Of a DNA stretch of 34,847 bases, positions 26,091 through 34,745 are shown in pieces. The stretch lies in NCBI GenBank assembly GCA_030041045.1, contig JASHOQ010000125.1, positions 1 to 34,847 of the forward strand, read 5' to 3'. The position numbers and the translations under genes were made by a program. Origin of the DNA: Acidobacteriaceae bacterium. Its GTDB lineage: Bacteria; Acidobacteriota; Terriglobia; Terriglobales; Acidobacteriaceae. Position 1 is the first letter of the stretch. Every line of letters begins with the position of its first letter. The notes beneath the pieces were generated by a model. That model saw only the letters and a list, made by a program, of their open reading frames with translations. It was not told where the DNA came from and did no database searches.

Positions 26091-26813
26091 TGTATTGGGT
26101 GGATGCGCGTGCCGGTGATGGTGGTATCGCAGATATCCCAGGCCCACGCGCATGTTGTGGTCCATCGGCCCGGGAATGGTCATGGCCACGGTAACGCCGA
26201 GAATGGCGTGCGCAGCGGCGAGCGGATACAAATTGCGATAGCGCAGAAACAGCAGGCAGGAGGCCAGACCCCAGAGAAACGTGGCCGGCACCAGGAACGC
26301 GCTGGGCAGGTGCGCCAGCGCAAACAGGAGCGCCGCTGCCAGCGCGGCCAGCCATGGGTTGGGAATCAGCCGCTGTAAGCGCAGCAGAAAAAAGCCCTGC
26401 AAGAGGAATTGCTGCGCGCCCGCCCAGATTGCGTACGCGCAATAGGTTCCCAGAAACGCGAGCGGGCCCGAGGGAAGCTTGAGCGTGTGCAAGTGCGCGG
26501 CCACGCCCATCGCCGCGCCGGCAACGAGCAGGGCAACGCCGGCAATCCAGAGCGAGCGCCAGAGATTCTTGCGCTGCAAACCCATCGCGGCAAAGCCTTC
26601 AAACGACGCCCAGGTGAGCGCCAGCACTCCGGCCGCGGCCACCCCCCACAAGACGCCCTGCCACGGCCGCGGCGTCCAGATCACGGCCAGAATCAACCCG
26701 TAGGCGATCACGATCTCCAGGAGGTCGCGCGGTTTCGACCGTGCTTTTGGGGTGCTCGACGACACCGGTGCCTCGGCCATGGAAGCGATGGTAATCGACC
26801 TTTGGCGGCTCAC
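26076..26813 (-). CDS. CPBP-like membrane protein lacking the catalytic EExxxR motif
   Basis: The 245-residue protein has about seven hydrophobic helices and the CPBP topology. Where active members have EExxxR it reads AGAQQFLLQGFF, with Gln134, Gln135 and Gln139. The second motif is kept (LFALAHLPSAF), and the third reads AAHAILG. It is therefore probably not a protease of the usual kind. The start used is GTG 26813, whose GTGA overlaps the EamA stop codon and implies translational coupling; ATG 26780 is the alternative. The C-terminus is His-rich (RYHHHRHAHPPN). Its end overlaps the active CPBP gene tail to tail. Confidence 0.8.
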   Translation of the reverse strand: MSRQRSITIASMAEAPVSSSTPKARSKPRDLLEIVIAYGLILAVIWTPRPWQGVLWGVAAAGVLALTWASFEGFAAMGLQRKNLWRSLWIAGVALLVAGAAMGVAAHLHTLKLPSGPLAFLGTYCAYAIWAGAQQFLLQGFFLLRLQRLIPNPWLAALAAALLFALAHLPSAFLVPATFLWGLASCLLFLRYRNLYPLAAAHAILGVTVAMTIPGPMDHNMRVGLGYLRYHHHRHAHPPNTSLQP

Positions 26814-27838
26814 TCCAGGATCACGGCCGGCTCCGACTCACGGCCGCGCACCGTCATGGCCACGGCTGCTCCAATAATCAGCGCGCCGCCCAGCCACGCG
26901 TACGGGCCCAGCCGCTCGCCCAGCAGCTCCACGCCCAGGATCGACCCCAGCGCCGGCTCGATGTTGAGGAAGACTCCGGCGCGCGACGCCGGAACGTGGT
27001 GAATCCCCCAGTTCCACAAGAGCGTGGTGGCCGCGGTGCAGAACAACCCGCCGATGGCCAGCGCCGACCACGCCGTCAGGCTCACATGCTCCACCGGCAG
27101 CGGATCGGCGTGGCTGTGCGTCAGCGGAGCCAGCGCCCACGGTCCGAGGACGATCGCGAGCAGCATCGCCGTTCCCGAGAGAATGGTGTACGAAGAAACC
27201 ACCTTCGGACTCAACGTCTGCATCAGCTTCTTGCTGAGCAAGACCCACGCCAGCGCCGTAACCAGCGAGGCCAGCACCAGCAGGTCGCCCACCAGCGTGG
27301 GCGTTTCGCGTCCGGTGGTCGCGTGGCTCCCGCCCAGGGCCACCAGGGCCACACCCACGGTTGAGGCAAACAGCGCCAGCCAGCCGAACCTGTCCAGCCG
27401 CTCGCCGGCAAAGGCCGTGGCAGCGCCGGCCAGCAGCACCGGCATGGTGCCCACCATCAGCGAGGCGTGGCTCACCGTGGTCCGCGCAAGACCGTGAAAC
27501 TGGAGCAGAAACTGAATGGGAATGCCGAAGGCTGCGGCCGCGAGCAGCGTGCGCCATTCGCCCGCAGTCAACCGAGCGCGGTGGGCGAACGCCACCGGCA
27601 GCATGCCCAGCGTGGCAAACAGAAAGCGGTAGAGCACCATGGGCTCCACGCCCATCTCGTTGAGCGCCAGCCGGCCCCAGAAGAAGCCCGTACCCCAGAG
27701 CGTTCCCGCTAGCGCGCAGGCGCCGTAGCCGAGCAAGCCCACGCTTTCACGGCCCCGGCCTTCCCTGCCCCGGCTCTCCCTGCCCCGGCTTTCCCTGTTC
27801 GAGGTTGAGTCCCGCATCGCAAATCTAGGGTCGCACAT
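26810..27838 (-). CDS. EamA/DMT-family transporter
   Basis: The 342-residue protein has ten predicted helices in two EamA repeats. The first starts with CALAGTLWGTGFFWGRLAL at about 41-59. The second includes LAWVLLSKKLMQTLSP and ends with RAGVFLNIEPALGSILGVEL and LLGERLGPYAWLGGALIIGA. Such transporters export amino acids, nucleosides or other metabolites. Before the first helix, residues of about 15-33 are a GRESR/GREGR repeat coded by a 15-bp tandem repeat (27756-27800). ATG 27838 is used, with ATG 27817 as alternative. It diverges from mrdA and overlaps the CPBP-like gene by four bases. Confidence 0.9.
   Translation of the reverse strand: MCDPRFAMRDSTSNRESRGRESRGREGRGRESVGLLGYGACALAGTLWGTGFFWGRLALNEMGVEPMVLYRFLFATLGMLPVAFAHRARLTAGEWRTLLAAAAFGIPIQFLLQFHGLARTTVSHASLMVGTMPVLLAGAATAFAGERLDRFGWLALFASTVGVALVALGGSHATTGRETPTLVGDLLVLASLVTALAWVLLSKKLMQTLSPKVVSSYTILSGTAMLLAIVLGPWALAPLTHSHADPLPVEHVSLTAWSALAIGGLFCTAATTLLWNWGIHHVPASRAGVFLNIEPALGSILGVELLGERLGPYAWLGGALIIGAAVAMTVRGRESEPAVILE
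27756..27800 (-). repeat. 15-bp tandem repeat inside the EamA gene
   Basis: Three copies of a 15-bp unit, cggcctt/ccctgccc-like, lie at 27756-27770, 27771-27785 and 27786-27800. They code for the Gly-Arg-Glu-Ser-Arg stretch before the first membrane helix and keep the reading frame. Confidence 0.8.
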
Positions 27839-27850
27839 GCCGGGGCGCGC

Positions 27851-27878
27851 TTGGGGTTCCAGCCGGATTCGATATATC
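27851..27878 (+). promoter_or_regulatory. Candidate promoter of mrdA-rodA
   Basis: TTGGGG (27851-27856), a 16-bp spacer and TATATC (27873-27878) resemble a sigma70 promoter. The start codon at 27900 would leave a leader of about 15 nt. The -10 fits better than the -35. Confidence 0.35.
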
Positions 27879-27899
27879 CTAGAAAGAAGCTAGAGAACA

Positions 27900-30026
27900 A
27901 TGGTTTCAAACGGCAGCAACCGCGGCGAGAAGGTCCCCAGCCTTAAGTTGACGGTGATCCAGTACGGCATCCTGTTCATGATGCTCGCCCTGGCCGGGGG
28001 TCTCTGGCGCCTGCAGGTGCTCGGCGCGCAGAACTACCGCGCGCTTGCGGAACAGAACCGCATCCGCAAAGAGCCCATCATGGCTCCGCGCGGCAAGCTC
28101 TTCGACCGCGAAAACCGGCTCCTCGTCGACAACTACCCTTCCGTCTCCTGCTTCCTGGTCCGCGAGCAGAGCCACAACGTCGAAGCCGACCTGCCCCTGA
28201 TCGCGCGCGGCCTCAACCTCGATCTCGACCAGTTGCGCGCCACCATTCACCATTTCCGCTTCTCGCCCGGATACCAGCCCATCCCCATCAAGGAAGACAT
28301 TTCCGCCGACGAGCAGGCCTTCATCGCCGCCCATCGCAACGAGCTGCCGGAGCTCGAGACCATCGACGAGGAGCGCCGCCTCTATCCGCGCGACGGATTT
28401 GCCGCCCATCTGATCGGCTACGTGGGTGAGGTGAGCGAGGACGACCTGAACAATCCCCGCTTCGCCTATTACGAGCCTGGCGACGTGGTAGGCAAGGCCG
28501 GCGTGGAGGAGACTTACGATGCCCTGCTGCGCGGCACCGACGGCAGCCGCGATGTCATCGTCGACAGTCATGGCCGCGAAGTGGGCTACTTCGGTACCCA
28601 GCACGCCACACCGGGGCAGGACCTCAATCTCACCATCGACCTCGACATCCAGCGTGCCGCCGAGGAGGCTCTGGGCAGCGCTCCCGGCGCCGTGGTGGTG
28701 ATGGATCCCCGCAACGGCGATATTCTCGCCCTGGTCTCCCACCCGGCCTACGATCCCAACGACTTCGCCGTGAAGATCAACCGCGCCGACTGGTCGAAGC
28801 TTATCACCGACCCGCTCCATCCGCTGATGAACAAGGCCATCCAGGATCAGCTCGCGCCCGGGTCCACGTTCAAGATCATCATGTCCGCAGCCGGCCTGGA
28901 GGAGGGCGTGGCCCAGAACATGCACGTCATGTGCAATGGAGGGGCCGACTTCTACGGCCGCTTCTTCAAGTGCGACAAACACCACGGCTTGCTCGATATT
29001 GACGAGGCCATCCCCATGTCCTGCGACACGTTTTTCTACACGCTGGCGCAGAGGCTGGGCATCGACACCATCGCCAAATACGCCATCGAATTCGGGTTAA
29101 GCCAGAAGACGGGCATCGATCTGCCCAACGAGATGTCCGGCATCATGCCGTCCACGCAATGGGAATTGAAGAACTTCCATCAGAGGTATTACCCCGGAAA
29201 CACGATCTCCGTGGGCATCGGGCAGGGCGAGACGCAGGTGACTCCCATCCAGTTGCTGCGCGCGCTCAGCGGCCTGGCTTCGGATGGGCATTTTGTCCGC
29301 CCGCGGCTCGTCGATCCCGACCAGCAGCGCCCGCCGCTCTCCTCTGATTTCCGCCAGGCGCTGCTCGATAGCTTCCCCGGCTCGGGAAACAGGTATGTTC
29401 CACTCAAACCCGACACCTGGATGACCATCACCAACGGCATGGCCGCCGCCACCACGCCAGGCCCGTTCCACACCGCGGCGGAAGCGCATCTCGAGGGAGT
29501 GGATTTTGCCGGCAAGACTGGCACCGCGCAGGTGGTGGGCGGCGGCGACACGCACACCAGGGGCGGCTCCAAAACGCCCAATGCCTGGTTCGTGGGCATG
29601 GTTCCCCGGCGCAATCCGGAGATGGCGGTGGTGGTGCTGCAGGAGCATGGCGACTGGGGCTCAGGATCGGCCATGATCGCGCAGCGGATCGTAATCGCCT
29701 ACGTGAACAAGCAGCGCAGGCTCGAGAAGAATGTGTTGCAGCAGGCGGGCGCCGCGAAGCCGGTCGAAGTGGGCGCCGTCTGGTCCGATCCACAGCCAGC
29801 CGGACAAGATATGGTGGGAACCCCGACGGCTGCGGTCCACGCCGGACATTTCTACGTCGATCCAGACTCGCAGACAGGCCCGGTCGCAGCCGCACCGGAA
29901 GCGCTGGCCTCTGGCGCCCCTTCCCTGCTCCCGGCGTGGCTGAGGGAGTCCTTGCTGCGGTTCAAGGAAGAGCTGCCCCAGGAATACGGAACCAGGGAAT
30001 ACGGACCCCGGGAAAGCGTGCCCTGA
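27900..30026 (+). CDS. mrdA: Penicillin-binding protein 2, elongasome transpeptidase
   Basis: PBP2 cross-links peptidoglycan during side-wall growth, partnered with RodA. The 708-residue protein has one N-terminal membrane helix (YGILFMMLALAGGLWRLQV at about 22-40), a dimerisation/pedestal domain starting at RGKLFDRENRLLVDN, and a C-terminal transpeptidase. Catalytic motifs are PGSTFK (Ser322, Lys325), SCD (374-376) and GKTGTAQ (Lys539). The C-terminus has an extra tail of about 80 residues after the domain, ending in the near-repeat EYGTREYGPRE. Its stop TGA overlaps the rodA start (TGATG). A candidate promoter is at 27851-27878. Confidence 0.96.
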   Translation: MVSNGSNRGEKVPSLKLTVIQYGILFMMLALAGGLWRLQVLGAQNYRALAEQNRIRKEPIMAPRGKLFDRENRLLVDNYPSVSCFLVREQSHNVEADLPLIARGLNLDLDQLRATIHHFRFSPGYQPIPIKEDISADEQAFIAAHRNELPELETIDEERRLYPRDGFAAHLIGYVGEVSEDDLNNPRFAYYEPGDVVGKAGVEETYDALLRGTDGSRDVIVDSHGREVGYFGTQHATPGQDLNLTIDLDIQRAAEEALGSAPGAVVVMDPRNGDILALVSHPAYDPNDFAVKINRADWSKLITDPLHPLMNKAIQDQLAPGSTFKIIMSAAGLEEGVAQNMHVMCNGGADFYGRFFKCDKHHGLLDIDEAIPMSCDTFFYTLAQRLGIDTIAKYAIEFGLSQKTGIDLPNEMSGIMPSTQWELKNFHQRYYPGNTISVGIGQGETQVTPIQLLRALSGLASDGHFVRPRLVDPDQQRPPLSSDFRQALLDSFPGSGNRYVPLKPDTWMTITNGMAAATTPGPFHTAAEAHLEGVDFAGKTGTAQVVGGGDTHTRGGSKTPNAWFVGMVPRRNPEMAVVVLQEHGDWGSGSAMIAQRIVIAYVNKQRRLEKNVLQQAGAAKPVEVGAVWSDPQPAGQDMVGTPTAAVHAGHFYVDPDSQTGPVAAAPEALASGAPSLLPAWLRESLLRFKEELPQEYGTREYGPRESVP

Positions 30027-31123
30027 TGCGCCGTTTCCTGAGCTTCCGCGACTTCGACTGGGGACTTCTGGGCCTGGTGCTCATCCTCTCCACCGTCTCC
30101 GTGCTCGAAATCCACTCCACCACCGCGCACACCCGCTTTTCGAGCTTTGAATCCAAGCAGATCATGTTCATCGTAGCGGGCATGGCCGGCATGTTCATCC
30201 TGGCCAAGATCGATTACCACCGGCTGCTGGACTGGTCGCCCTGGGCGTACGTCATCTTCATCGTGGCCCTCATTGCGGTCAAGCTTGTCGGTCACAAGGC
30301 CCTGGGCGCCAAGCGCTGGATCGCCATCGGCCCTATCCAGTTCCAGCCTTCCGAGTGGGTCAAGCTGATTCTGATTCTCGCGGTTGCCCGCTATTTCGCC
30401 AACCTGGGCGGCCGCAACCTCACTTGGAGGGAAATCTTCAAGGCTTTCGCCCTGGTAGGCGTTCCCATGGCGCTGGTTCTCGTTCAGCCCGACCTAGGCA
30501 CCACGCTCACGTACGCGCCCATCCTGGTCGCCGGACTGTTCCTCGGGGGGATCAGCTTCCGGCAGGCCGCCATTCTCCTCATCTGCGGAACCGTGCTTCT
30601 GGCCGGCGTCTGGTCGAGCGGCAAGGTACTCAAGTCCTACCAGAAAGCGCGGCTGACGAGCTTCATCAACCCCGACAACGACCCGCGCGGCTCGGGCTAC
30701 CAGATTCGCCAGTCTCTGATCGCCGTGGGCGACGGCGGCATCTGGGGCAGGGGCCAGTCAAAGGGAAGCCAGACCCAGGGCTATTTTCTGCCCATCCCTT
30801 ATACAGACTTCATCTTTGCCGCGTTCAGCGAAGAGCACGGCTTTGTGGGCGCGCTTTTGGTTCTACTGCTATACTTTTTCATATTGATGCGTTTGATTCA
30901 AAACGCTCAAACAGCCTCTGACCTGCCCGGTTCCCTGATTATCATGGGGATCGTGGCTGTGTTGACCTTCCAGATTGCGGTCAACGTGGGCATGGTCATC
31001 GGGTTTATGCCGGTCACCGGAATCCCTTTACCGTTAATGAGCTACGGTGGGTCTTCGGTGTTGTTTGCGTTCCTGGCGCTGGGTGTGGCGATGAATGTCC
31101 GCATGCGCCGGTTCGTCAACTAG
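30026..31123 (+). CDS. rodA: Rod-shape-determining protein RodA, SEDS glycosyltransferase
   Basis: RodA polymerises glycan strands from lipid II in the elongasome. The 365-residue product has about ten helices and the SEDS family motifs: ALGAKRWIAIGPIQFQPSEW at about 95-114, LVQPDLGTTLTY, GYQIRQSLIAVGDGGIWGRG and FAAFSEEHGFVGALLVL. It closes with the signature GIPLPLMSYGGSS near residue 340. ATG 30026 overlaps the mrdA stop by one base, so the two are translationally coupled. No mreBCD genes are seen upstream in this window. A 488-bp leader separates it from rne. Confidence 0.97.
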   Translation: MRRFLSFRDFDWGLLGLVLILSTVSVLEIHSTTAHTRFSSFESKQIMFIVAGMAGMFILAKIDYHRLLDWSPWAYVIFIVALIAVKLVGHKALGAKRWIAIGPIQFQPSEWVKLILILAVARYFANLGGRNLTWREIFKAFALVGVPMALVLVQPDLGTTLTYAPILVAGLFLGGISFRQAAILLICGTVLLAGVWSSGKVLKSYQKARLTSFINPDNDPRGSGYQIRQSLIAVGDGGIWGRGQSKGSQTQGYFLPIPYTDFIFAAFSEEHGFVGALLVLLLYFFILMRLIQNAQTASDLPGSLIIMGIVAVLTFQIAVNVGMVIGFMPVTGIPLPLMSYGGSSVLFAFLALGVAMNVRMRRFVN

Positions 31124-31611
31124 GACGTCAACGGTTTGGGCGTCGCGGTTCCCGCAGGATCGGACGCCATGTTTTTGGTTCGAAGGTTCGGCTCTTGCGC
31201 CGGTGAAGAAAAGTCCCGATGCGCAGGAGAGAAAGATATCAGGTTTTTCGCCGGCCAGGTTCCGATGGACCGCGCCCGGCAGGATTGGGTTCATGAGCAG
31301 GCAGAGAGGGGAAAAACGCTCCTCCAGGCGGGCATGGTTGGCCGCCGGGGGCTGCACGGCCGCGTCCCCCAAGGCAGGTTGGCCGCAACTCTCTGGCCAC
31401 GGATCACCGCACTTTGAAGCTGGTTCGGCTCGCTTGGTTGGGGTTTGGCCGCGGGTTCTCGCCCGCTGCGTCCAGATCGCCGCATGCAGGCCGCCGCATC
31501 AGCGTACACAGGTCGTCCCTTCCGCCCATCCCTGGCCTCCCGGTTGCGCGTGTTTCCATCTGTCCTTGCCGCGGTTTCCGGCTGCCCTGCGCTGCCGGAC
31601 GGAAAGGTACG
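31124..31611 (+). other. 488-bp gap, probable rne leader
   Basis: No convincing gene lies between rodA and rne. Open frames exist on both strands but lack good starts and domain signals. In E. coli the rne mRNA has a long leader through which RNase E controls its own level; a similar role here is inference from the length alone. I see no strong terminator hairpin after rodA, so rne may be cotranscribed with it. Confidence 0.4.
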
Positions 31612-34600
31612 ATGGCAAAAGAAATTTGCATTTCCTCCACGCCGCATGAGACGCGGCTGGCCATTCTTGAAGACGATCAGCTCGCGGAAATCTATTACGA
31701 ACGCGAAAACGAGTACACCCTCGCCGGCTCCATTTACAACGGCCGCGTCACCCGCGTCCTTCCCGGGATGCAGTCGGCCTTTGTCGATCTCGGTCTGGAG
31801 CGCGACGCCTTCCTCTATGTAACCGACTTCGTGGAGCTCGAAGACCAGGAAGACACGGATGAGGTTGAGCGGGCCGCCGTCACCGGCGCCTCGCGGCCTC
31901 CGCGCGAAGTGCGGCACGGCAGCGGCGCCCACGAACACGGCCAGGAACAGCCCGCGCGCCCGGGCGATCGCGGCGGGCGCCCGAGTCAGCGTCCGGAACC
32001 CCGCGGGCCGGAACCCCGCATTGTAGAGGCGGTTCCGGCGGAAGCTGCCGGCGTCGGCACGCCGGCCTCACCGGCTGCGCCGGAGCTTGACGAGGCGGAC
32101 CAGGACGCCCTCCAGCAGCAGGGCGGAAGGCGCTGGCGAGGACGCCGTCATCGCCGCGGCGGCCGCGGCCCTTCGCACACCGTCGAAATCCCATCGGACG
32201 AGGCTCAATCCGGCGAGGAAGCTACTCGCGTCCAGCCGGAGAGCCACGGCCGCGCAGAAGTTTCCGCGCCGGAGGCCGGGCGCGCGCCCAAGGCTCCGGC
32301 CTTCGTCCTGCCCGGCGAGTCGCTCTCGAAGTATGGCGGCGCGCCTGCTCCGGAGGCGCCGAAGGCCCAGGCTCCGGCTCCGCAGGCGCGCGGGGGGGCC
32401 ACCCCCAAACCCTCCACGTTGATTGACGCCCCGCTCACCTGGGACGGCAGCGGCCTGTTGCCCGGCGAGTCAATCTCTGCGCATCGCCGCAACGCCGAGC
32501 CCCCGGCCGAAGCCGCGCTCGAAGTCACTCCGGGAGCGGGCGCCACGTCCAACCCCGCCGCGTGGGCATCCCTTTCTCCCGCGGCCGGCCAGGGAGAGCC
32601 TCATGAAAAAGAACGGTCCGCGTTGACCGAGGAATCTGCGCCGCCTTCGCTGCATGAGATCGAATCCGCGCCGCACGAGCTGACGCGCGAGTTCTACCCG
32701 GTTCCTTCCGCGGCCGATTCGGTGGGCGTGCGTACGGAGGATGAACCACTTGTCGAGGACGACCTGGCCGACGACGACCTGGTCGAAGAGGAACTCTTCT
32801 CCGGTTCAGGCACAGTTCACCTGGGCGGCGAGTACCCGGCCGATGAGGAAATGGAAAGAGACGCCTCCGCCTCGCATCGCGTCGATCCAGCATCGCCGAG
32901 CGGATTCCGCCTCTTTGGACTCGGCGGTAAAAAGAAGACCGGTGCGGATGGCGAGCACGCACCGCTCAAGCCCGATGCACCGGCAGCGCCGTCCGCCGCG
33001 GCCGCTCCGGCCGGCGCGGCCTACGCGCCCGGCGAAGGCGTCATCGAAGAGGAACTGATCGAAGGCGAGGAGCTCGAATCCGCTCCGCACCGCCGCGGCT
33101 CCGTGGAGCGCGACCTGGACGAGTACGAGGAAGAAACCCTCCCTACGCAGATCCGCTCCGGCGACCTGGGGGAGTTGCTGCAGGAGGCGCACCTCGATCA
33201 CAAGATCCAGATGACCTTCGCCGACAAGAACGGCGACGACGAGGAAGGCTTCGACATCGAGGAGGAAGAGGAAGAGCCGGCCGCGGAAGCGCAGCCTGGG
33301 CCGGGCCAGCCCCGGCGCGACCGGGCTGACCGGGGCGGGCGCGGCCGCCGGGGACGCGAACGGCAGGGCCAAGGCCAGCGCCGCGGCCCCTCGCGCCGCT
33401 CCGCACAGACCTCCGATCTGCCCATCATCTCCGACCTGCTCAAGCCCGGCCAGGAGATTCTGGTGCAGATCGCCAAGGAGCCCATCGCCAAGAAGGGCGC
33501 ACGCATCACCAGCCACATCGCCCTGCCAGGCCGCTTCCTGGTCTTCATGCCCACGGTCACGCACGTGGGCGTCAGCCGTAAAATCGCCTCCGACGAGGAG
33601 CGCCATCGCCTCAAAAGAATCCTGGTCAACGAGCGCGGCGACTCCTCCGGCGGCTTCATCGTGCGCACCGCCGCTGAGGGCGCTTCGGAAGACGAGCTGC
33701 GCGCCGATCTCCGTTTCCTGATGAACCTGTGGAACGACATCAAGCAGCGCTCCGAGTCCTCAAAATCTCCGGCGCTCATCTACCACGACCTGGGTTTGAT
33801 CGAGCGCATTCTGCGCGACCAGGTGAGCGACAGCTTCTCCAGCATCTGGGTCGACTCTCAGGACGACTACGAGCGCATTGTCCGCTTCCTCAATCGCTTC
33901 TCGCCCTCGTTGGTGCGCCGCGTCAAGCTCTACACCAAGGAGACGCCGCTCTTCGAGCACTTCGGCATCCAAGACGAGATTTCGAAGGCCCTGCGCTCCA
34001 AGGTCTGGCTCAAGTCCGGCGGTTCGATCGTCATCAACCAGACAGAGGCGCTGGTGGCTATCGACATCAACACGGGCAAATACGTGGGCAAATCCGCGCA
34101 CCTTGAGGACACCATCCTCAAGACCAATCTCGACGCCGTGCCGGAAATCGTCCGCCAGATTCGGTTGCGCGATCTGGGCGGCATCATCGTCATCGATTTC
34201 ATCGACATGGACGAGCGCAAGAACCGGTTCAAAGTGATGGCCGCGCTCGAAGAGGCTTTGAAGAACGACCGCGCCCCGACCAAGGTTCTTCAGTTCAACG
34301 ATTTCGGCCTGGTTGCCATCACGCGCAAGCGGGTCAAGCAGTCGCTGGAGCGCACGCTCTCCGTGCCCTGCCCGACGTGCCAGGCTACGGGGATGGTGAA
34401 GAGTCCTGCCACGGTCTGCAACGAGATTTACATCGAGCTGCGCAAGATGCGGAAGCACTTTGAAGGGGCCGATGTGATGGTCCGCGTGAACCCGGAGACG
34501 GTGAAGATTCTTAAGTCAAACAATGCCCGGTGGCTGAGCGATTTTGAGGATCTGGTGGGCAAGAACATCCTCGTCAAGAGCGACCCCACGCTGCACCCCG

Positions 34601-34623
34601 AACAGTTCGATATTCAGGGATAA
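31612..34623 (+). CDS. rne: Ribonuclease E/G with a giant insertion in the S1 domain
   Basis: This endonuclease starts mRNA decay and rRNA processing. The 1003-residue protein begins with the RNase E/G start (KEICISSTPHETRLAILEDD) and the first half of the S1 domain up to about residue 74 (NGRVTRVLPGMQSAFVDLG, RDAFLYVTDF). The S1 domain resumes near residue 603 (LKPGQEILVQIAKEPIAKKG, GRFLVFMPTVTHVGVSRKI). The catalytic domain has the metal-binding aspartates Asp818 (VAIDINTGK) and Asp862 (IIVIDFIDMDE), and the zinc-link motif CPTC (Cys920, Cys923). Residues of about 75-602 are Pro/Ala/Glu-rich and probably disordered. They contain two Arg/Gly-rich patches and a duplicated LPGES motif. ATG 31612 has GGAAAGG 4-5 nt upstream. 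The S1 split suggests an unusual regulatory or scaffolding segment. Confidence 0.95.
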   Translation: MAKEICISSTPHETRLAILEDDQLAEIYYERENEYTLAGSIYNGRVTRVLPGMQSAFVDLGLERDAFLYVTDFVELEDQEDTDEVERAAVTGASRPPREVRHGSGAHEHGQEQPARPGDRGGRPSQRPEPRGPEPRIVEAVPAEAAGVGTPASPAAPELDEADQDALQQQGGRRWRGRRHRRGGRGPSHTVEIPSDEAQSGEEATRVQPESHGRAEVSAPEAGRAPKAPAFVLPGESLSKYGGAPAPEAPKAQAPAPQARGGATPKPSTLIDAPLTWDGSGLLPGESISAHRRNAEPPAEAALEVTPGAGATSNPAAWASLSPAAGQGEPHEKERSALTEESAPPSLHEIESAPHELTREFYPVPSAADSVGVRTEDEPLVEDDLADDDLVEEELFSGSGTVHLGGEYPADEEMERDASASHRVDPASPSGFRLFGLGGKKKTGADGEHAPLKPDAPAAPSAAAAPAGAAYAPGEGVIEEELIEGEELESAPHRRGSVERDLDEYEEETLPTQIRSGDLGELLQEAHLDHKIQMTFADKNGDDEEGFDIEEEEEEPAAEAQPGPGQPRRDRADRGGRGRRGRERQGQGQRRGPSRRSAQTSDLPIISDLLKPGQEILVQIAKEPIAKKGARITSHIALPGRFLVFMPTVTHVGVSRKIASDEERHRLKRILVNERGDSSGGFIVRTAAEGASEDELRADLRFLMNLWNDIKQRSESSKSPALIYHDLGLIERILRDQVSDSFSSIWVDSQDDYERIVRFLNRFSPSLVRRVKLYTKETPLFEHFGIQDEISKALRSKVWLKSGGSIVINQTEALVAIDINTGKYVGKSAHLEDTILKTNLDAVPEIVRQIRLRDLGGIIVIDFIDMDERKNRFKVMAALEEALKNDRAPTKVLQFNDFGLVAITRKRVKQSLERTLSVPCPTCQATGMVKSPATVCNEIYIELRKMRKHFEGADVMVRVNPETVKILKSNNARWLSDFEDLVGKNILVKSDPTLHPEQFDIQG

Positions 34624-34745
34624 CCCTCGGCGGGAGCGAAATTTACCCCTGCTTCTGCAACCTCCGGGAAAATTCCGTGTCTAACACTAGTACGGCTTGG
34701 TTTGTCCGAGAGCATTTAACCTACTTCGATCCTTGAGGTTCCGAC

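Noticed and set aside
31414..31611. 66-codon N-terminal extension of rne
   Set aside because: It would start at TTG without a ribosome-binding site. The conserved RNase E/G start and a good GGAAAGG support ATG 31612.
31095..31649. 184-codon open frame spanning the rodA-rne gap
   Set aside because: It overlaps both genes, has no recognisable motif and no supported start.
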